The notes under the pieces were generated by a model, which did not search any database, had not been told where the DNA came from, and saw only the letters and a program-made list of their open reading frames with translations. Below, piece after piece: positions 26,005 through 34,338 of a DNA stretch of 64,000 nt. Position numbers and translations under genes: made by a program. The DNA comes from Betaproteobacteria bacterium. Its GTDB lineage: Bacteria; Pseudomonadota; Gammaproteobacteria; Burkholderiales; Casimicrobiaceae. Location of the stretch: contig BOKS01000015.1 of NCBI GenBank assembly GCA_016861105.1, forward strand, positions 1-64,000, read 5' to 3'. Position 1 is the stretch's first letter. Every line of letters begins with the position of its first letter.

Positions 26005-26598
26005 ATGCCGAACCCCACGATCCTGCTCGCGTCGACGTCGCGCTACCGGCGCGAGCTGCTGGCCCGGCTGCAGCTTGCGTTCGAGGTCGCCGCGCCAGGC
26101 GTCGACGAGGCGCCGCACGCCGGCGAGGCCCCGCGCGACACCGCGCTGCGCCTGGCCGAGGCCAAGGCCCGAGCCGTGGCCGCGCGACGCGGCAGCGGAC
26201 TGGTGATCGGTTCCGACCAGGTCGCCGCGTGCGACGGCCTGCCCGTCGGCAAGCCGGGCTCGCACGAGGCGGCGGTCGCGCAGCTCGCGCGCCTGTCGGG
26301 TCGCACCGTCGTGTTCCACACGGGCGTGGCGCTGGTGAACGCGGCGAGCGGCCGCGTGCAGCGGGAGCTGGTCGACGTCGCCAGCACGTTCCGCAGCCTC
26401 GCCGCCGCCGAGATCGAGGCGTACCTGCGCCGCGAGCAGCCCTACGACTGCGCGGGCTCGGTCCGCTCGGAGGGCCTCGGCATCGCGCTCTTCGAGCGGA
26501 TCGCGAGCGACGATCCCACGGCGCTGATCGGCCTGCCGCTCATCGCCGTGGCGCGGATGCTGCGCGCCGAGGGCGTCGATCCGCTCGCCGCGCCGTGA
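26005..26598 (+). CDS. maf: Maf-family nucleotide pyrophosphatase (YceF-type)
   Basis: 197 residues starting [20 protein letters not shown], the Maf opening. The catalytic Asp lies in [12 protein letters not shown], with YRRELL and the Asp-Cys segment [13 protein letters not shown] as in YceF. YceF-type enzymes hydrolyse 7-methyl-GTP and similar abnormal nucleotides. It diverges from yceD, as in many proteobacteria. Its TGA overlaps the GTG of the following methyltransferase gene (GTGA), so the two are coupled. Confidence 0.9.
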   Translation: MPNPTILLASTSRYRRELLARLQLAFEVAAPGVDEAPHAGEAPRDTALRLAEAKARAVAARRGSGLVIGSDQVAACDGLPVGKPGSHEAAVAQLARLSGRTVVFHTGVALVNAASGRVQRELVDVASTFRSLAAAEIEAYLRREQPYDCAGSVRSEGLGIALFERIASDDPTALIGLPLIAVARMLRAEGVDPLAAP

Positions 26599-27374
26599 AC
26601 CACGCGGACGCGCGCAGCGCGGCGGTCCCGCGGCCGTGCGGCCGCGGAACGCTCTACCTCGTGCCGAACCTGCTCGGCGCGGTGCCGCCGCAGGACGTGC
26701 TGCCGGCGCGCACGATCGCGGTGGCCCGCGACCTCTCGCACTGGATCGTCGAGACCGCGAAGCCGGCGCGTGCCTTCCTCGCGACCCTCGGGCTGCCGCG
26801 GCCGGTCGCGGCCTGCTGGATGCGCGAGATCGGCGAGCAGCCGTCGGCGGCGCAGCTCGCGGCGCTGCTCGCGCCGGCGCACGACGGGCACGACGTCGGC
26901 GTGCTGTCGGACGCGGGCTGCCCGGGCGTCGCCGACCCGGGCGCGCGCGTCGTCGCCGCCGCGCATGCCGCCGGCCTGCGCGTCGTCCCGCTGGTCGGAC
27001 CTTCGTCGCTGCTGCTCGCGCTGATGGCGAGCGGCATGAACGGCCAGCGCTTCGCGTTCCACGGCTACCTGCCCGCGGACGAGCCCGGGCGCGTCGCCGC
27101 GCTGCGCAGGCTCGAGGCCGAGTCGCGAGCGACCGGCTGCGCGCAGCTCTTCATCGAGACCCCCTACCGCAACGTCGCCCTGCTGGCGTGCTGCCTGCGC
27201 ACGCTGGCGGCCGCCACGCGGCTGTGCGTGGCGGTCGATCTCACGCTGCCCGGCGAGTCGGTGACGTCGCGGCCGGTGCGCGCGTGGCGCGGCGTCGACG
27301 CGGCGGTCTACGCGAAGCGGCCGGCGATCTTCCTCCTCGAGGCGGCCGTGCGTCCTGCCCCGGCGCGTTCCTGA
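26595..27374 (+). CDS. SAM-dependent methyltransferase (RsmI/tetrapyrrole-methylase fold)
   Basis: 259 residues from GTG 26595, overlapping the maf stop. GTLYLVPNLLG opens the fold. GVLSDAGCPGVADPGARVV and VPLVGPSSLLLALMASG form the SAM pocket. FIETPYRN matches the RsmI family, which 2'-O-methylates C1402 of 16S rRNA. The beginning differs from true RsmI, and paralogues of this type often sit beside maf, so an rRNA-methylase role is likely but the exact target is unsure. Confidence 0.75.
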   Translation: MNHADARSAAVPRPCGRGTLYLVPNLLGAVPPQDVLPARTIAVARDLSHWIVETAKPARAFLATLGLPRPVAACWMREIGEQPSAAQLAALLAPAHDGHDVGVLSDAGCPGVADPGARVVAAAHAAGLRVVPLVGPSSLLLALMASGMNGQRFAFHGYLPADEPGRVAALRRLEAESRATGCAQLFIETPYRNVALLACCLRTLAAATRLCVAVDLTLPGESVTSRPVRAWRGVDAAVYAKRPAIFLLEAAVRPAPARS

Positions 27375-27428
27375 CCGGGCGGGACACACGCCCGGTCGCG
27401 CCGCGAGGGCCTGCCCGGACCCTGGGTT

Positions 27429-28673
27429 CTAGCCGCCCGTCGCTGCGGGGCGCGCGCGACGTCGCACCGGCTTCCAGCGCCGGTGCACCCACCACCACTG
27501 CTCGGGGTGGCGCAGCACCAGCCGCTCCAGCGCGGCGTTGTAGACGCGCGTGGTGCGCCGGATCTCCTCGCCCGGATCGTCGCAGGCGACCGGCGGCAAC
27601 GGCGGCTCGAAGCGCAGCACGTGCGTGCCGTCCGGCTCGCGCCACGACGCGGCCGGGACGACCGGGGCGCCGGTCGCGAGCGCGATGATCGCGAGGCTCC
27701 GGAACGTGCCCGCCGGGTGACCGAAGAACTCGACCTCGATGCCGTCGGGCGCCTGCGCGTGCTGGTCGAATGGCACGACCACGGCGTCGCCGCGCGCGAG
27801 CAGCGCGAGCACCTCGTCCAGCGACCCGCGCTTGCCGATCGTGCCGAAGCCTGCGCGGCGCATGCGGCGGTGGACCAGCGCGTCGAGCCAGCGCGGCTTG
27901 ATCGGGCGGCGCACGAAGTGGATGTGCCCGTGCACCTGCGGAAACTGCGCCAGGCCGGCGAGCGTGGCGACCTCGAAGTTGCCGAAGTGGCCGGTCAGCA
28001 CCAGGATGCCTCGCTTCGCCTCCCACGCCTGCGTGAAGTGCTCGACTCCCTCGACGCGGACGAGCGCCCGCCGGCGCGTCGCCGACAGCCAGCGATAGCG
28101 CAGGAACTCGCCGGCGAGCCGCGCGAGGTGCGCGTAGTGCGCCTGCGCGAGCCGCTCGATCTCGGCGTGCGGCAGGTGCGCACCGAACACGCGGCGCAGG
28201 TTGTCGACGATCACGTCGCGCCGGATCGGCGCGAAGCGCCACAGCAGGCGCCCGGCGAGCGGGACGCGCGTCGCGCGCGGGCGCGCCAGCGCGACCGCGG
28301 AGGCCGTCGTGGCCGAGTGCGAGAGCGACACCGCGATGTCGTCGACGCGGTGGCGGTCCATCGCGGCGCGCGCGTTCGCGCCGGGCACGATCTGCGGGGC
28401 GCCGAAGCCGTCCTTCGCCACGGTGAAGTCCGCGGGGACGATCTGCGCGAGCCCGGTCTCGCGCGGGAAGAGCTTGAGGCAGGCCTCCTTGGCGGCGAAG
28501 CGCGCCGCGAGGCTCGCCGCGCGGCCGGGACCTTCGCCGGCGTCGGCGAGTTCGGAGGCGGCGAAGAAGTCGGTCAGCGCCGCGGCCGGCGTCTCGCGCA
28601 GCAGGCGCTCGATGCGCGCGATGTCGACGGTGTCGATCGCGCAGCGGACGGCGTCGCTCGCCGCCGGTTCCAC
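27429..28673 (-). CDS. Fused phosphopantetheinyl transferase (AcpS-like) and LpxL-like acyltransferase
   Basis: 414 residues with two domains in one unbroken frame. Residues 10-130 look like AcpS: AIDTVDIARIERLL with metal Asp14, RFAAKEACLKLF with Glu63, and VSLSHS. It would attach phosphopantetheine to the cluster's carrier protein. Residues 150-400 look like LpxL/HtrB: NLRRVFG, the TGHFGNFE box (HX4E), PFDQHAQAPDG and the end RHPEQWWWVHRRWK. That part transfers an acyl chain from carrier protein to a lipid. The GTG start lies 7 bases after the upstream ketosynthase stop. It is last in the cluster and converges on the methyltransferase gene. No frameshift is seen, so the fusion seems real. 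Confidence 0.8.
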   Translation of the reverse strand: MEPAASDAVRCAIDTVDIARIERLLRETPAAALTDFFAASELADAGEGPGRAASLAARFAAKEACLKLFPRETGLAQIVPADFTVAKDGFGAPQIVPGANARAAMDRHRVDDIAVSLSHSATTASAVALARPRATRVPLAGRLLWRFAPIRRDVIVDNLRRVFGAHLPHAEIERLAQAHYAHLARLAGEFLRYRWLSATRRRALVRVEGVEHFTQAWEAKRGILVLTGHFGNFEVATLAGLAQFPQVHGHIHFVRRPIKPRWLDALVHRRMRRAGFGTIGKRGSLDEVLALLARGDAVVVPFDQHAQAPDGIEVEFFGHPAGTFRSLAIIALATGAPVVPAASWREPDGTHVLRFEPPLPPVACDDPGEEIRRTTRVYNAALERLVLRHPEQWWWVHRRWKPVRRRARPAATGG

Positions 28674-28680
28674 GGTGGCG

Positions 28681-29952
28681 TCAGGCCGGACGGGCGCGCA
28701 GGACGACGGCAGCGTTGGTCCCGCCGAAGCCGCGACAGACGACCAGCACGACGTCCCCGCGCGTGGCGCGCGCGTCGCGCGACACCGCCACGCCCGTGCA
28801 CGCCGGGTCGAGCGTAGCGAGCGTCGCGATGCCCGGCGCAACGCGCCGGCGGGCGGCCTCGATCCCGAGCGCCGCGTCGAGGATGCCGGACGCGGCGAGC
28901 GGGTGCCCGGTGGCCCACTTGAAGCCGGTGACCGGCGGCATCGCGGCGCCGAACACGCGCCGCAGCGCGGCCGCCTCGGAGCGGTCGGACAGCGGCGTGC
29001 CGTTCGCGTGCGCCACGATCACGCCGACGTCCGCCGGCGCGACGCCGGCGTCGGCGAGCGCGGCGTCGATGGCGCGCGCCGCGCCGTCGCCGTCCTCGCG
29101 CAGGTGGAGCAGCCCGCCGCCCTCCGAGGCGTCGCCGCCGCCGAGGTACTCGGCCAGCACGGTCGCGCCGCGTGCGGCGGCCGAGGCCCCGGACTCGAGG
29201 ACCAGGGCCGCGGCCCCTTCGCCGAGCAGGCTGCCGTCGCGCGCCACGTCGAAGGGCCGCAGCGCCGACTCGGCCATCAGGCCGCAGCGGTGGTAGTAGA
29301 GCATCGTCTGCGGCTCGATCGGCGCGTCGTGGCCCGCGCTCACGATGCGCTCCGCCTCGCCTTCGCGGATCGCCTCGGCCCCTTCGATCACCGCGAGCAG
29401 GCCGCTCGTCGTGTGGTTGGTGATGCAGCCGTTCGGGCCCTTGAGCCCGTGGCGGATGCCCACGTGGCACAGCACGTTGTTGGGGAGCGTGCGCAGCAGC
29501 CACATCGGATTCACGCTGCTGCCGAGCTCGCGGCCGAACGCGCCCATGTCCCCCTTCGACTCCGCCATCAGCGGGAAGTAGTCGTAGTTGACGTTGAACG
29601 CGCCGCCGCCCGAGCCCACGTAGCAGCCGGTCGCCTCCGCGAAGGCGACCTGCGCCGCCTCGTCGAGCGCCTGCCGGTGGGCCTCGAGGCCCGCCTGCGC
29701 GATGGCCGCATCCGCGGCGTAGATGCCGAAGACGTCGGAGCGCCGGATCAGCTTGAGGAGCTTGCGGTCGCCGACCAGCTTCGCGGCGTTGTAGTCGGTC
29801 ACCTCGGCCGCGTGGCGTCGCGGCCAGCCGGTCGCGTCGAACGACGCGACCTCGGCGATCGCCGAGCGAGCGGCGAGCGCGGCGTCGACGATGGCCGACG
29901 GCGACGCGCCCGCGCCGCAGATGGCGCCGGTCCCGGTGACGACGACGCTCAT
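28681..29952 (-). CDS. Ketosynthase-like chain-length factor (nucleophile Cys replaced)
   Basis: 423 residues with full KAS fold: MSVVVTGTGAICGAGASPSA, then KGPNGCITNHTTSG where the nucleophile Cys of the xxCxSG motif is Thr181, His in AHANGTPLSDRSE, His in KWATGHPLAASG, and CRGFGGTNAAV. The Cys loss with both His kept matches the KS-beta/chain-length factors of type II polyketide and aryl-polyene systems, which pair with an active KS. The ATG overlaps the stop of the intact ketosynthase gene (ATGA), so equal amounts are made, as needed for a heterodimer. Confidence 0.75.
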   Translation of the reverse strand: MSVVVTGTGAICGAGASPSAIVDAALAARSAIAEVASFDATGWPRRHAAEVTDYNAAKLVGDRKLLKLIRRSDVFGIYAADAAIAQAGLEAHRQALDEAAQVAFAEATGCYVGSGGGAFNVNYDYFPLMAESKGDMGAFGRELGSSVNPMWLLRTLPNNVLCHVGIRHGLKGPNGCITNHTTSGLLAVIEGAEAIREGEAERIVSAGHDAPIEPQTMLYYHRCGLMAESALRPFDVARDGSLLGEGAAALVLESGASAAARGATVLAEYLGGGDASEGGGLLHLREDGDGAARAIDAALADAGVAPADVGVIVAHANGTPLSDRSEAAALRRVFGAAMPPVTGFKWATGHPLAASGILDAALGIEAARRRVAPGIATLATLDPACTGVAVSRDARATRGDVVLVVCRGFGGTNAAVVLRARPA

Positions 29953-31268
29953 CGCCCGGCCTCCAGCAGCGCGCGCGTCTCGTCGGGATGGCGCAGCGCG
30001 AGGCAGCTGTTGCTGCCGCCGAAGCCGAGCGAGTTGGACAGCGCGACCCGCACGTGCCGCTCGCGCGGCGCGCCGCGCACGATGTCGAGGTGCGCGCAGT
30101 CCGGGTCGACGTCGACGAGATTGGCGTTCGGCGGCAGCGTCGAGCGCCCGATCGCGAGCGCGCACACGACCGCCTCGACCGCGCCCGCGGCGGCGATCAG
30201 GTGCCCCATCACGCTCTTCGTCGAGCTGACGGCCACGCGGCCCACGCCGTCGCCGAACACCACCGCCGCGGCGGCCGCCTCGCTGCGGTCGTTCATCGGC
30301 GTCGACGTCCCGTGCGCATTCAGGTAGTCGACGTCCGCCGGCAGGGCGCCGGCGTCGCGCAGCGCGCGCTGCATCGCCTGGATCGGGCCGTCGCCCGACG
30401 GGTGCGAGTCGGTGATGCGGTACGACGACAGCGAGTTGCCGTCGCCGGCCAGCTCGGCGTAGATGCGCGCGCCGCGCTGCACGGCCGCCTCCCACGCCTC
30501 GAGCACGACGAAGCCGGCGCCCTCGCCGAGCAGGAAGCCGTTGCGCGTGGCGTCGAACGGCCGGCTCGCGCGCTCCGGCGTCTCGTTGTCCGCCGACACC
30601 GCCGACAGCAGGCAGAACCCGGCGAGCCCCACCGGCGAGACCATCGAGTCGAAGCCGCCGGCGAGCACGCGGTCCGCGGCGCCGCGGCGGATCACGCGCA
30701 TGGCCGTGCCGATCGCCTGCCCGCCGGACGCGCAGGCCGTGTGCACCGACGACGCGTAGCCGGCGATGCCGAAGCGCTTCATCAGCAGCGACACGCCGGC
30801 CGTCGACTGGCTGCGGCAGAACGCCATCGGGTCGTTCGCGGTGGCCTCGTCGAGGATCCTCGTCGCGTCGAGCTCGCCGTCCGGCGCCGCGTGCGCCTGC
30901 ACCGAGGCGAGCTCGTCGAACGAGACGGTCATCATGCCGGTGCCCACGACGCAGCCCCAGCGGTGGCGATCGGCCGCCGTGGGCGCGATGCCCGCGTCAG
31001 CCATCGCCTGCTCGGCCGCGGCCAGCGCGAAGCGGTGCGAGCGGTTGCCGAACTTGAGGAGCTTGCGGTCGCCGGTGATCGGCAGCGCGTCCGCGTCGCG
31101 CACCTCGGCGGCGATGCGCGTCGAGAAGCCGCTCGCGTCGAAGTTCGTGATCGGCGCGCCGCAGCCGCGGCCGGCGAGCAGCCGTGCCCACATCGCGTCG
31201 ACGTCGTTGCCCGCCGGCGTCACGACCCCCAGCCCGGTGATCGCGACGCGGCGCTTCGCTCGCGTCAT
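29949..31268 (-). CDS. Beta-ketoacyl-ACP synthase (KS-alpha)
   Basis: 439 residues, FabF-like, opening RRVAITGLGVVTPAGNDV. The triad is intact: Cys179 in HTACASGG, His319 in NAHGTSTPMND and His356 in KSVMGHLIAA. It would extend acyl chains on the cluster's carrier protein, probably as a pair with the adjacent Cys-less partner. It overlaps the dehydratase gene stop/start (ATGA at 31265-31268). It is clearly distinct from the housekeeping fabF in the same window. Confidence 0.88.
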   Translation of the reverse strand: MTRAKRRVAITGLGVVTPAGNDVDAMWARLLAGRGCGAPITNFDASGFSTRIAAEVRDADALPITGDRKLLKFGNRSHRFALAAAEQAMADAGIAPTAADRHRWGCVVGTGMMTVSFDELASVQAHAAPDGELDATRILDEATANDPMAFCRSQSTAGVSLLMKRFGIAGYASSVHTACASGGQAIGTAMRVIRRGAADRVLAGGFDSMVSPVGLAGFCLLSAVSADNETPERASRPFDATRNGFLLGEGAGFVVLEAWEAAVQRGARIYAELAGDGNSLSSYRITDSHPSGDGPIQAMQRALRDAGALPADVDYLNAHGTSTPMNDRSEAAAAAVVFGDGVGRVAVSSTKSVMGHLIAAAGAVEAVVCALAIGRSTLPPNANLVDVDPDCAHLDIVRGAPRERHVRVALSNSLGFGGSNSCLALRHPDETRALLEAGR

Positions 31269-32098
31269 GGCAGGACCTCGAAGTCGACGCGCGCGCCGCC
31301 GACCGGGCGGCGCTGCCCCTCGGCGCGCGCGGTCAGCGTCGCGAGCCAGCGGTCGGCGGCGAGCGGCTCGACCGCGGCCTCCAGCGCGAGCGTCGCGCCC
31401 GGCTCGGTGAATGCGCGCAGCTTGACGTCCGTGACGCGGCGCGCGAACGGCTCGCGCCCGCCCGCGGCCTCACGGACGACGCCGGCGGCCAGCGTGGTCA
31501 TGCGGTCGAGCAGCAGCGTCCCGGGAAACACGGGACGGCGCGGGAAGTGGTCGGCGAAGTACGGCGCGTCCGGCGGGACGTCCAGCCGTGCGCTCGCGCG
31601 GGCGCCGGCTTCGCGCTCCAGCGGCACCAGCGGCACGACGTCGACGCCGGGGAAGCGGTCGATCGCCGCGCCGGTCGTGCACAGCAGGTCGAAGAACGCG
31701 CGCATCGCTTCCGGATCGTCGAAGTCCGCGAGCGGCAGCATCGGTCCCACGCAGTCGCGGAGCTCGAGCACCGTCGTGCCGCCGATGCGGCACCAGCCCT
31801 GGTAGGCGACCGCGTCGTCCTCGCAGGAGTCGATGCGCACGTCCGTCTCCAGCGTGTCGCCCGGCCGTGGCGCGTCGTGGTAGAGCGTCTCGTGGGCGAT
31901 GCCGGCGACCGGCCGCAGCCGGAACCCGAGCTTCGCCACGGCGACCCACGCGGCAAGCTGCCCGGTCGCCTCGGCGAGCAGCGACGACGGGAACGCGCCC
32001 ACGTGCGCAGGGATGTGGAACAGGCCCTTGGCGCCCGCGCCCGCCTCGTGCGCGACGATGCGGTCGACGAAGGTGAACGCGGCGTAGCGGCCGGTCAT
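31265..32098 (-). CDS. Double-hotdog 3-hydroxyacyl-ACP dehydratase-like protein
   Basis: 277 residues with two hotdog folds. The first (about 1-130) has FHIPAHVGAFPSSLLAEA, a degenerate version of the FabZ helix. The second (about 175-277) has YFADHFPRRPVFPGTLLLDR, the complete FabA/FabZ HFPxxPxxPG site with catalytic His. It would remove water from 3-hydroxyacyl-ACP. The start at 32098 overlaps the stop of a small frame. A longer version from TTG 32278 would add an Arg/Gly/Pro-rich stretch and is less likely. Confidence 0.75.
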   Translation of the reverse strand: MTGRYAAFTFVDRIVAHEAGAGAKGLFHIPAHVGAFPSSLLAEATGQLAAWVAVAKLGFRLRPVAGIAHETLYHDAPRPGDTLETDVRIDSCEDDAVAYQGWCRIGGTTVLELRDCVGPMLPLADFDDPEAMRAFFDLLCTTGAAIDRFPGVDVVPLVPLEREAGARASARLDVPPDAPYFADHFPRRPVFPGTLLLDRMTTLAAGVVREAAGGREPFARRVTDVKLRAFTEPGATLALEAAVEPLAADRWLATLTARAEGQRRPVGGARVDFEVLP

Positions 32099-32271
32099 CG
32101 CGTCGGTCGGCGCCGCGAGGGGCAGGCGCCCTCGCGCCGCGCCCGTCGTCGCGTCCCGTCGACGGCGGGCGCCGGAGGGCACGCCCGAGGCGTCCCCGTC
32201 GCCCGCTCCCGGTGCAAGTGGAGCAACGAGGCTGTCGCGAGCCGCTCCGGCGCAGCGAACGCCTCCCGCAT
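32095..32271 (-). CDS. Small ORF between carrier protein and dehydratase
   Basis: 58 codons starting ATG 32271, four bases after the carrier protein stop, and ending in an ATGA overlap with the dehydratase start. The product (MREAFAAPERLATASLLHLH then Arg/Pro-rich) is unfamiliar. Tight spacing on both sides suggests translation, but the composition of the second half looks non-coding. It may be a decayed gene or an N-terminal extension of the dehydratase in another frame. Confidence 0.3.
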   Translation of the reverse strand: MREAFAAPERLATASLLHLHRERATGTPRACPPAPAVDGTRRRARREGACPSRRRPTR

Positions 32272-32274
32272 CGG

Positions 32275-32694
32275 TCAACCCCCCTGCTCCGCCTGCGCGC
32301 GCAGCACGAGCTTGGCGAACGTCTCCGCCGTGAACAGCCGCGGGATGTCCGTCGTCTTGAGCGGCGCCACGAAGCGGTCCGCGGGCACCTCCGAGAGGAA
32401 CGTGCGCAGCCGCAGCAGGCCGGCGTCGGTGACCACCCCCTTCTGCTCGAACTCGGCCTCGGGCAGGTCGCCGCGCGCGTCCTCGATGATCTTGCCGCGC
32501 GGGATCTTCACCTTGAACGAGCGCTCCAGCCGGAACACGAGGTCGAGGAAGTCGATCGACTCCGCGCCGAGGTCGTTGATCAGCGAGGCGTCGGGCCCGA
32601 CCTCGTCGACCTCGCAGCCGAGCGCGTCCGCGATCGTCTTGGCCACCGTCGGGAAGATCGCATCCACCTGCGCTTGCGTGATGTCCGCTGCCAT
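32275..32694 (-). CDS. Long acyl carrier protein of the second FAS-like cluster
   Basis: 139 residues, almost twice normal ACP length. The carrier part (1-90) has LINDLGAESIDFLDLVFRLE with attachment Ser46. The C-terminal extension (about 85-139) reads VVTDAGLLRLRTFLSEVP then LKTTDIPRLFTAETFAKLV and looks like a conserved helical tail. It is presumably modified by the fused AcpS-like domain and serves the KS pair, FabG-like and FabL-like enzymes. It lies 4 bases downstream of the ketoreductase gene. Confidence 0.85.
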   Translation of the reverse strand: MAADITQAQVDAIFPTVAKTIADALGCEVDEVGPDASLINDLGAESIDFLDLVFRLERSFKVKIPRGKIIEDARGDLPEAEFEQKGVVTDAGLLRLRTFLSEVPADRFVAPLKTTDIPRLFTAETFAKLVLRAQAEQGG

Positions 32695-32698
32695 GGGT

Positions 32699-33457
32699 TC
32701 ACTCCATCTTGAAGCCGCCGTCGACGTAGAGCACCTGGCCGGTGACGTAGTCGGCCAGGCTCGATGCGAGGTACCAGACCGCCTGCGCGACGTCGCGCGG
32801 CTGGCCGAAGCGGCGCAGCAGGATCCGCTGCCGGATCTCGTCGCCCGCGAGCTCGCGCACCGCCTCGCTCATCTCGGTCTCGATCACGCCGGGGGCGACG
32901 GCGTTGACCGTGATCCTGCGCGGCGCCAGCTCGACCGCCAGCGCGCGCGTGAGCGCGTCGATCGCGCCCTTGCTCGCGGCGTAGTTGGTCTGGCCGCGCC
33001 CGCCCTTCGCCCCCGACACCGAGGAGACGTTGACGATCCGGCCGACGCGCTTGCTGATCATGAACGGCGCCACGGCGCGCGTGACGTTGAACACGCCGGC
33101 CACGTTGGTGTCGAGCACCGTGCGGATGTCGTCGTCCTCGAGGCCCACCATCACGTTGTCGCGGATCACGCCCGCGTTGTTGACGAGCACGTCGATGCGC
33201 CCGCCGCGGTCGGCCACGAGCTCCGCGGCCGCGCGGCACGCGGCGCTGTCGCGCACGTCGACCTTCATCGCGTGCACGATCCGGCCCTGCGCCGCCTGCG
33301 CCTCGACGACGGCGCCGGCGGCGGCGTCGTTGCCGCCGTACCAGAACGTGACGTCGGCCCCCTCGGCGGCGAACAGCTCGACGATGGCGCGGCCGATGCC
33401 ACGGCTGCCACCGGTGACGATCGCGACCTTCCCCGCGTATCCGCCGTCCAGCGCCAC
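32699..33457 (-). CDS. FabG-type 3-oxoacyl-ACP reductase of the second cluster
   Basis: 252 residues, SDR fold. TGGSRGIG binds NADPH; NNAGVIRDNVMVGL, SSVSGAKGGRGQTNYAASK (Ser, Tyr, Lys) and YLASSLADYVTGQVLYVDGG follow. It is a clear FabG-like reductase but distinct from the fabG in the housekeeping operon. It lies between the FabL-like gene (4 bases upstream) and the carrier protein gene (4 bases downstream). Confidence 0.9.
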   Translation of the reverse strand: MALDGGYAGKVAIVTGGSRGIGRAIVELFAAEGADVTFWYGGNDAAAGAVVEAQAAQGRIVHAMKVDVRDSAACRAAAELVADRGGRIDVLVNNAGVIRDNVMVGLEDDDIRTVLDTNVAGVFNVTRAVAPFMISKRVGRIVNVSSVSGAKGGRGQTNYAASKGAIDALTRALAVELAPRRITVNAVAPGVIETEMSEAVRELAGDEIRQRILLRRFGQPRDVAQAVWYLASSLADYVTGQVLYVDGGFKME

Positions 33458-33461
33458 GACG

Positions 33462-34217
33462 CTACCCCGAGATGGCGAAGCCGCCGTCGACGAACAGCGT
33501 CGCGCCGTTGATCATCGCCGCCTCGGGCAGGCACAGCAGGTAGACCGCGCCCGCGACGTCCTCGGGCGTGAGCCGCGGACCGGCCGGCGTGCGCGCGGCG
33601 AACTCCGCGAGCAGCTGGTCGCGGTTGGGGAAGTACGCGAGCGCATCGGTGTCGACCACGCCGGCGGAGACCGCGTTGACGCGGATGCCCTTCGGCCCGA
33701 GCTCCTGCGCGAACGTGCGCACCAGCGACTCGAGCGCGGCCTTGGAGGCGCCGACGAAGCCGTAGTGCGGCATCGCCCGCAGCGACCCCAGGCTCGACAT
33801 CGCGACGATGCGGCCGCCCTCGCGCATCCGCGGCGCGGCGTGCTGCGCGAGCAGCGCCAGCGCGAACGCATTCGTCTCCATGCACCAGCGGAAGTGCTTG
33901 AGCTTCATCTCCAGCGCGGGCTTGAGCACGCCCGACGCCGCGTTCGACACCACGAAGTCGAGGCGATCGAAGGCGGCGTCGAAGCCCGCGAACATCTCGG
34001 CGACGCTGTCCGGGTCGCCGACGCTGCCCTGCAGCGCGACCGCGCGGCGCCCCAGCGCGCGCAGCTCGCCGCACAGCGCCTCCGCTTCGTCGTGGCTGTT
34101 GTAGTAGTTGACCGCGACGTCGCAGCCGGCGGCGGCGAGCTTGCGCGCGCAGGCGCGGCCGATGCCACGGGCACCGCCGGTGATGAAGGCGACGCGGCCC
34201 GAGAGTGGAAGCGACAT
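33462..34217 (-). CDS. FabL-like enoyl-ACP reductase
   Basis: 251 residues of SDR fold with TGGARGIG. It departs from FabG in the way FabL does: SNAASGVLKPALEM, SSLGSLRAMPHYGFVGASKAA, where the Tyr-to-Lys spacing is longer (Tyr-x6-Lys). It ends INGATLFVDGGFAISG. FabL-type enzymes reduce enoyl-ACP with NADPH. Its presence predicts that the cluster can make saturated segments. If it is instead a plain ketoreductase, the product would stay unsaturated. It is the first gene after a likely internal promoter. Confidence 0.75.
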   Translation of the reverse strand: MSLPLSGRVAFITGGARGIGRACARKLAAAGCDVAVNYYNSHDEAEALCGELRALGRRAVALQGSVGDPDSVAEMFAGFDAAFDRLDFVVSNAASGVLKPALEMKLKHFRWCMETNAFALALLAQHAAPRMREGGRIVAMSSLGSLRAMPHYGFVGASKAALESLVRTFAQELGPKGIRVNAVSAGVVDTDALAYFPNRDQLLAEFAARTPAGPRLTPEDVAGAVYLLCLPEAAMINGATLFVDGGFAISG

Positions 34218-34292
34218 GAGGCTCGTGGACGGGGTGGCGCGGCGCGCGGACGGGGCGCGCGGGCGCCCCGGGCCCGGCCGGGCAAACGACGA

Positions 34293-34298
34293 ATTATA
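34293..34298 (-). promoter_or_regulatory. Consensus -10 box before the FabL-like gene
   Basis: TATAAT on the minus strand, 75 bases before the FabL-like start, inside the largest gap of the cluster (121 bases). No matching -35 is visible at 17 bases. A perfect TATAAT in such GC-rich sequence suggests an internal promoter for the carrier protein and ketosynthase genes. Confidence 0.4.
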
Positions 34299-34338
34299 CT
34301 CGGGCGCCCTGCGCGCCGCGCTCGCGGGCCGCGGCGCG

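Noticed and set aside
32099..32278. TTG-started N-terminal extension of the double-hotdog dehydratase
   Set aside because: Sixty residues of Gly/Ala/Arg-rich sequence without fold; the family pattern starts at ATG 32098. Kept only as a question under findings.
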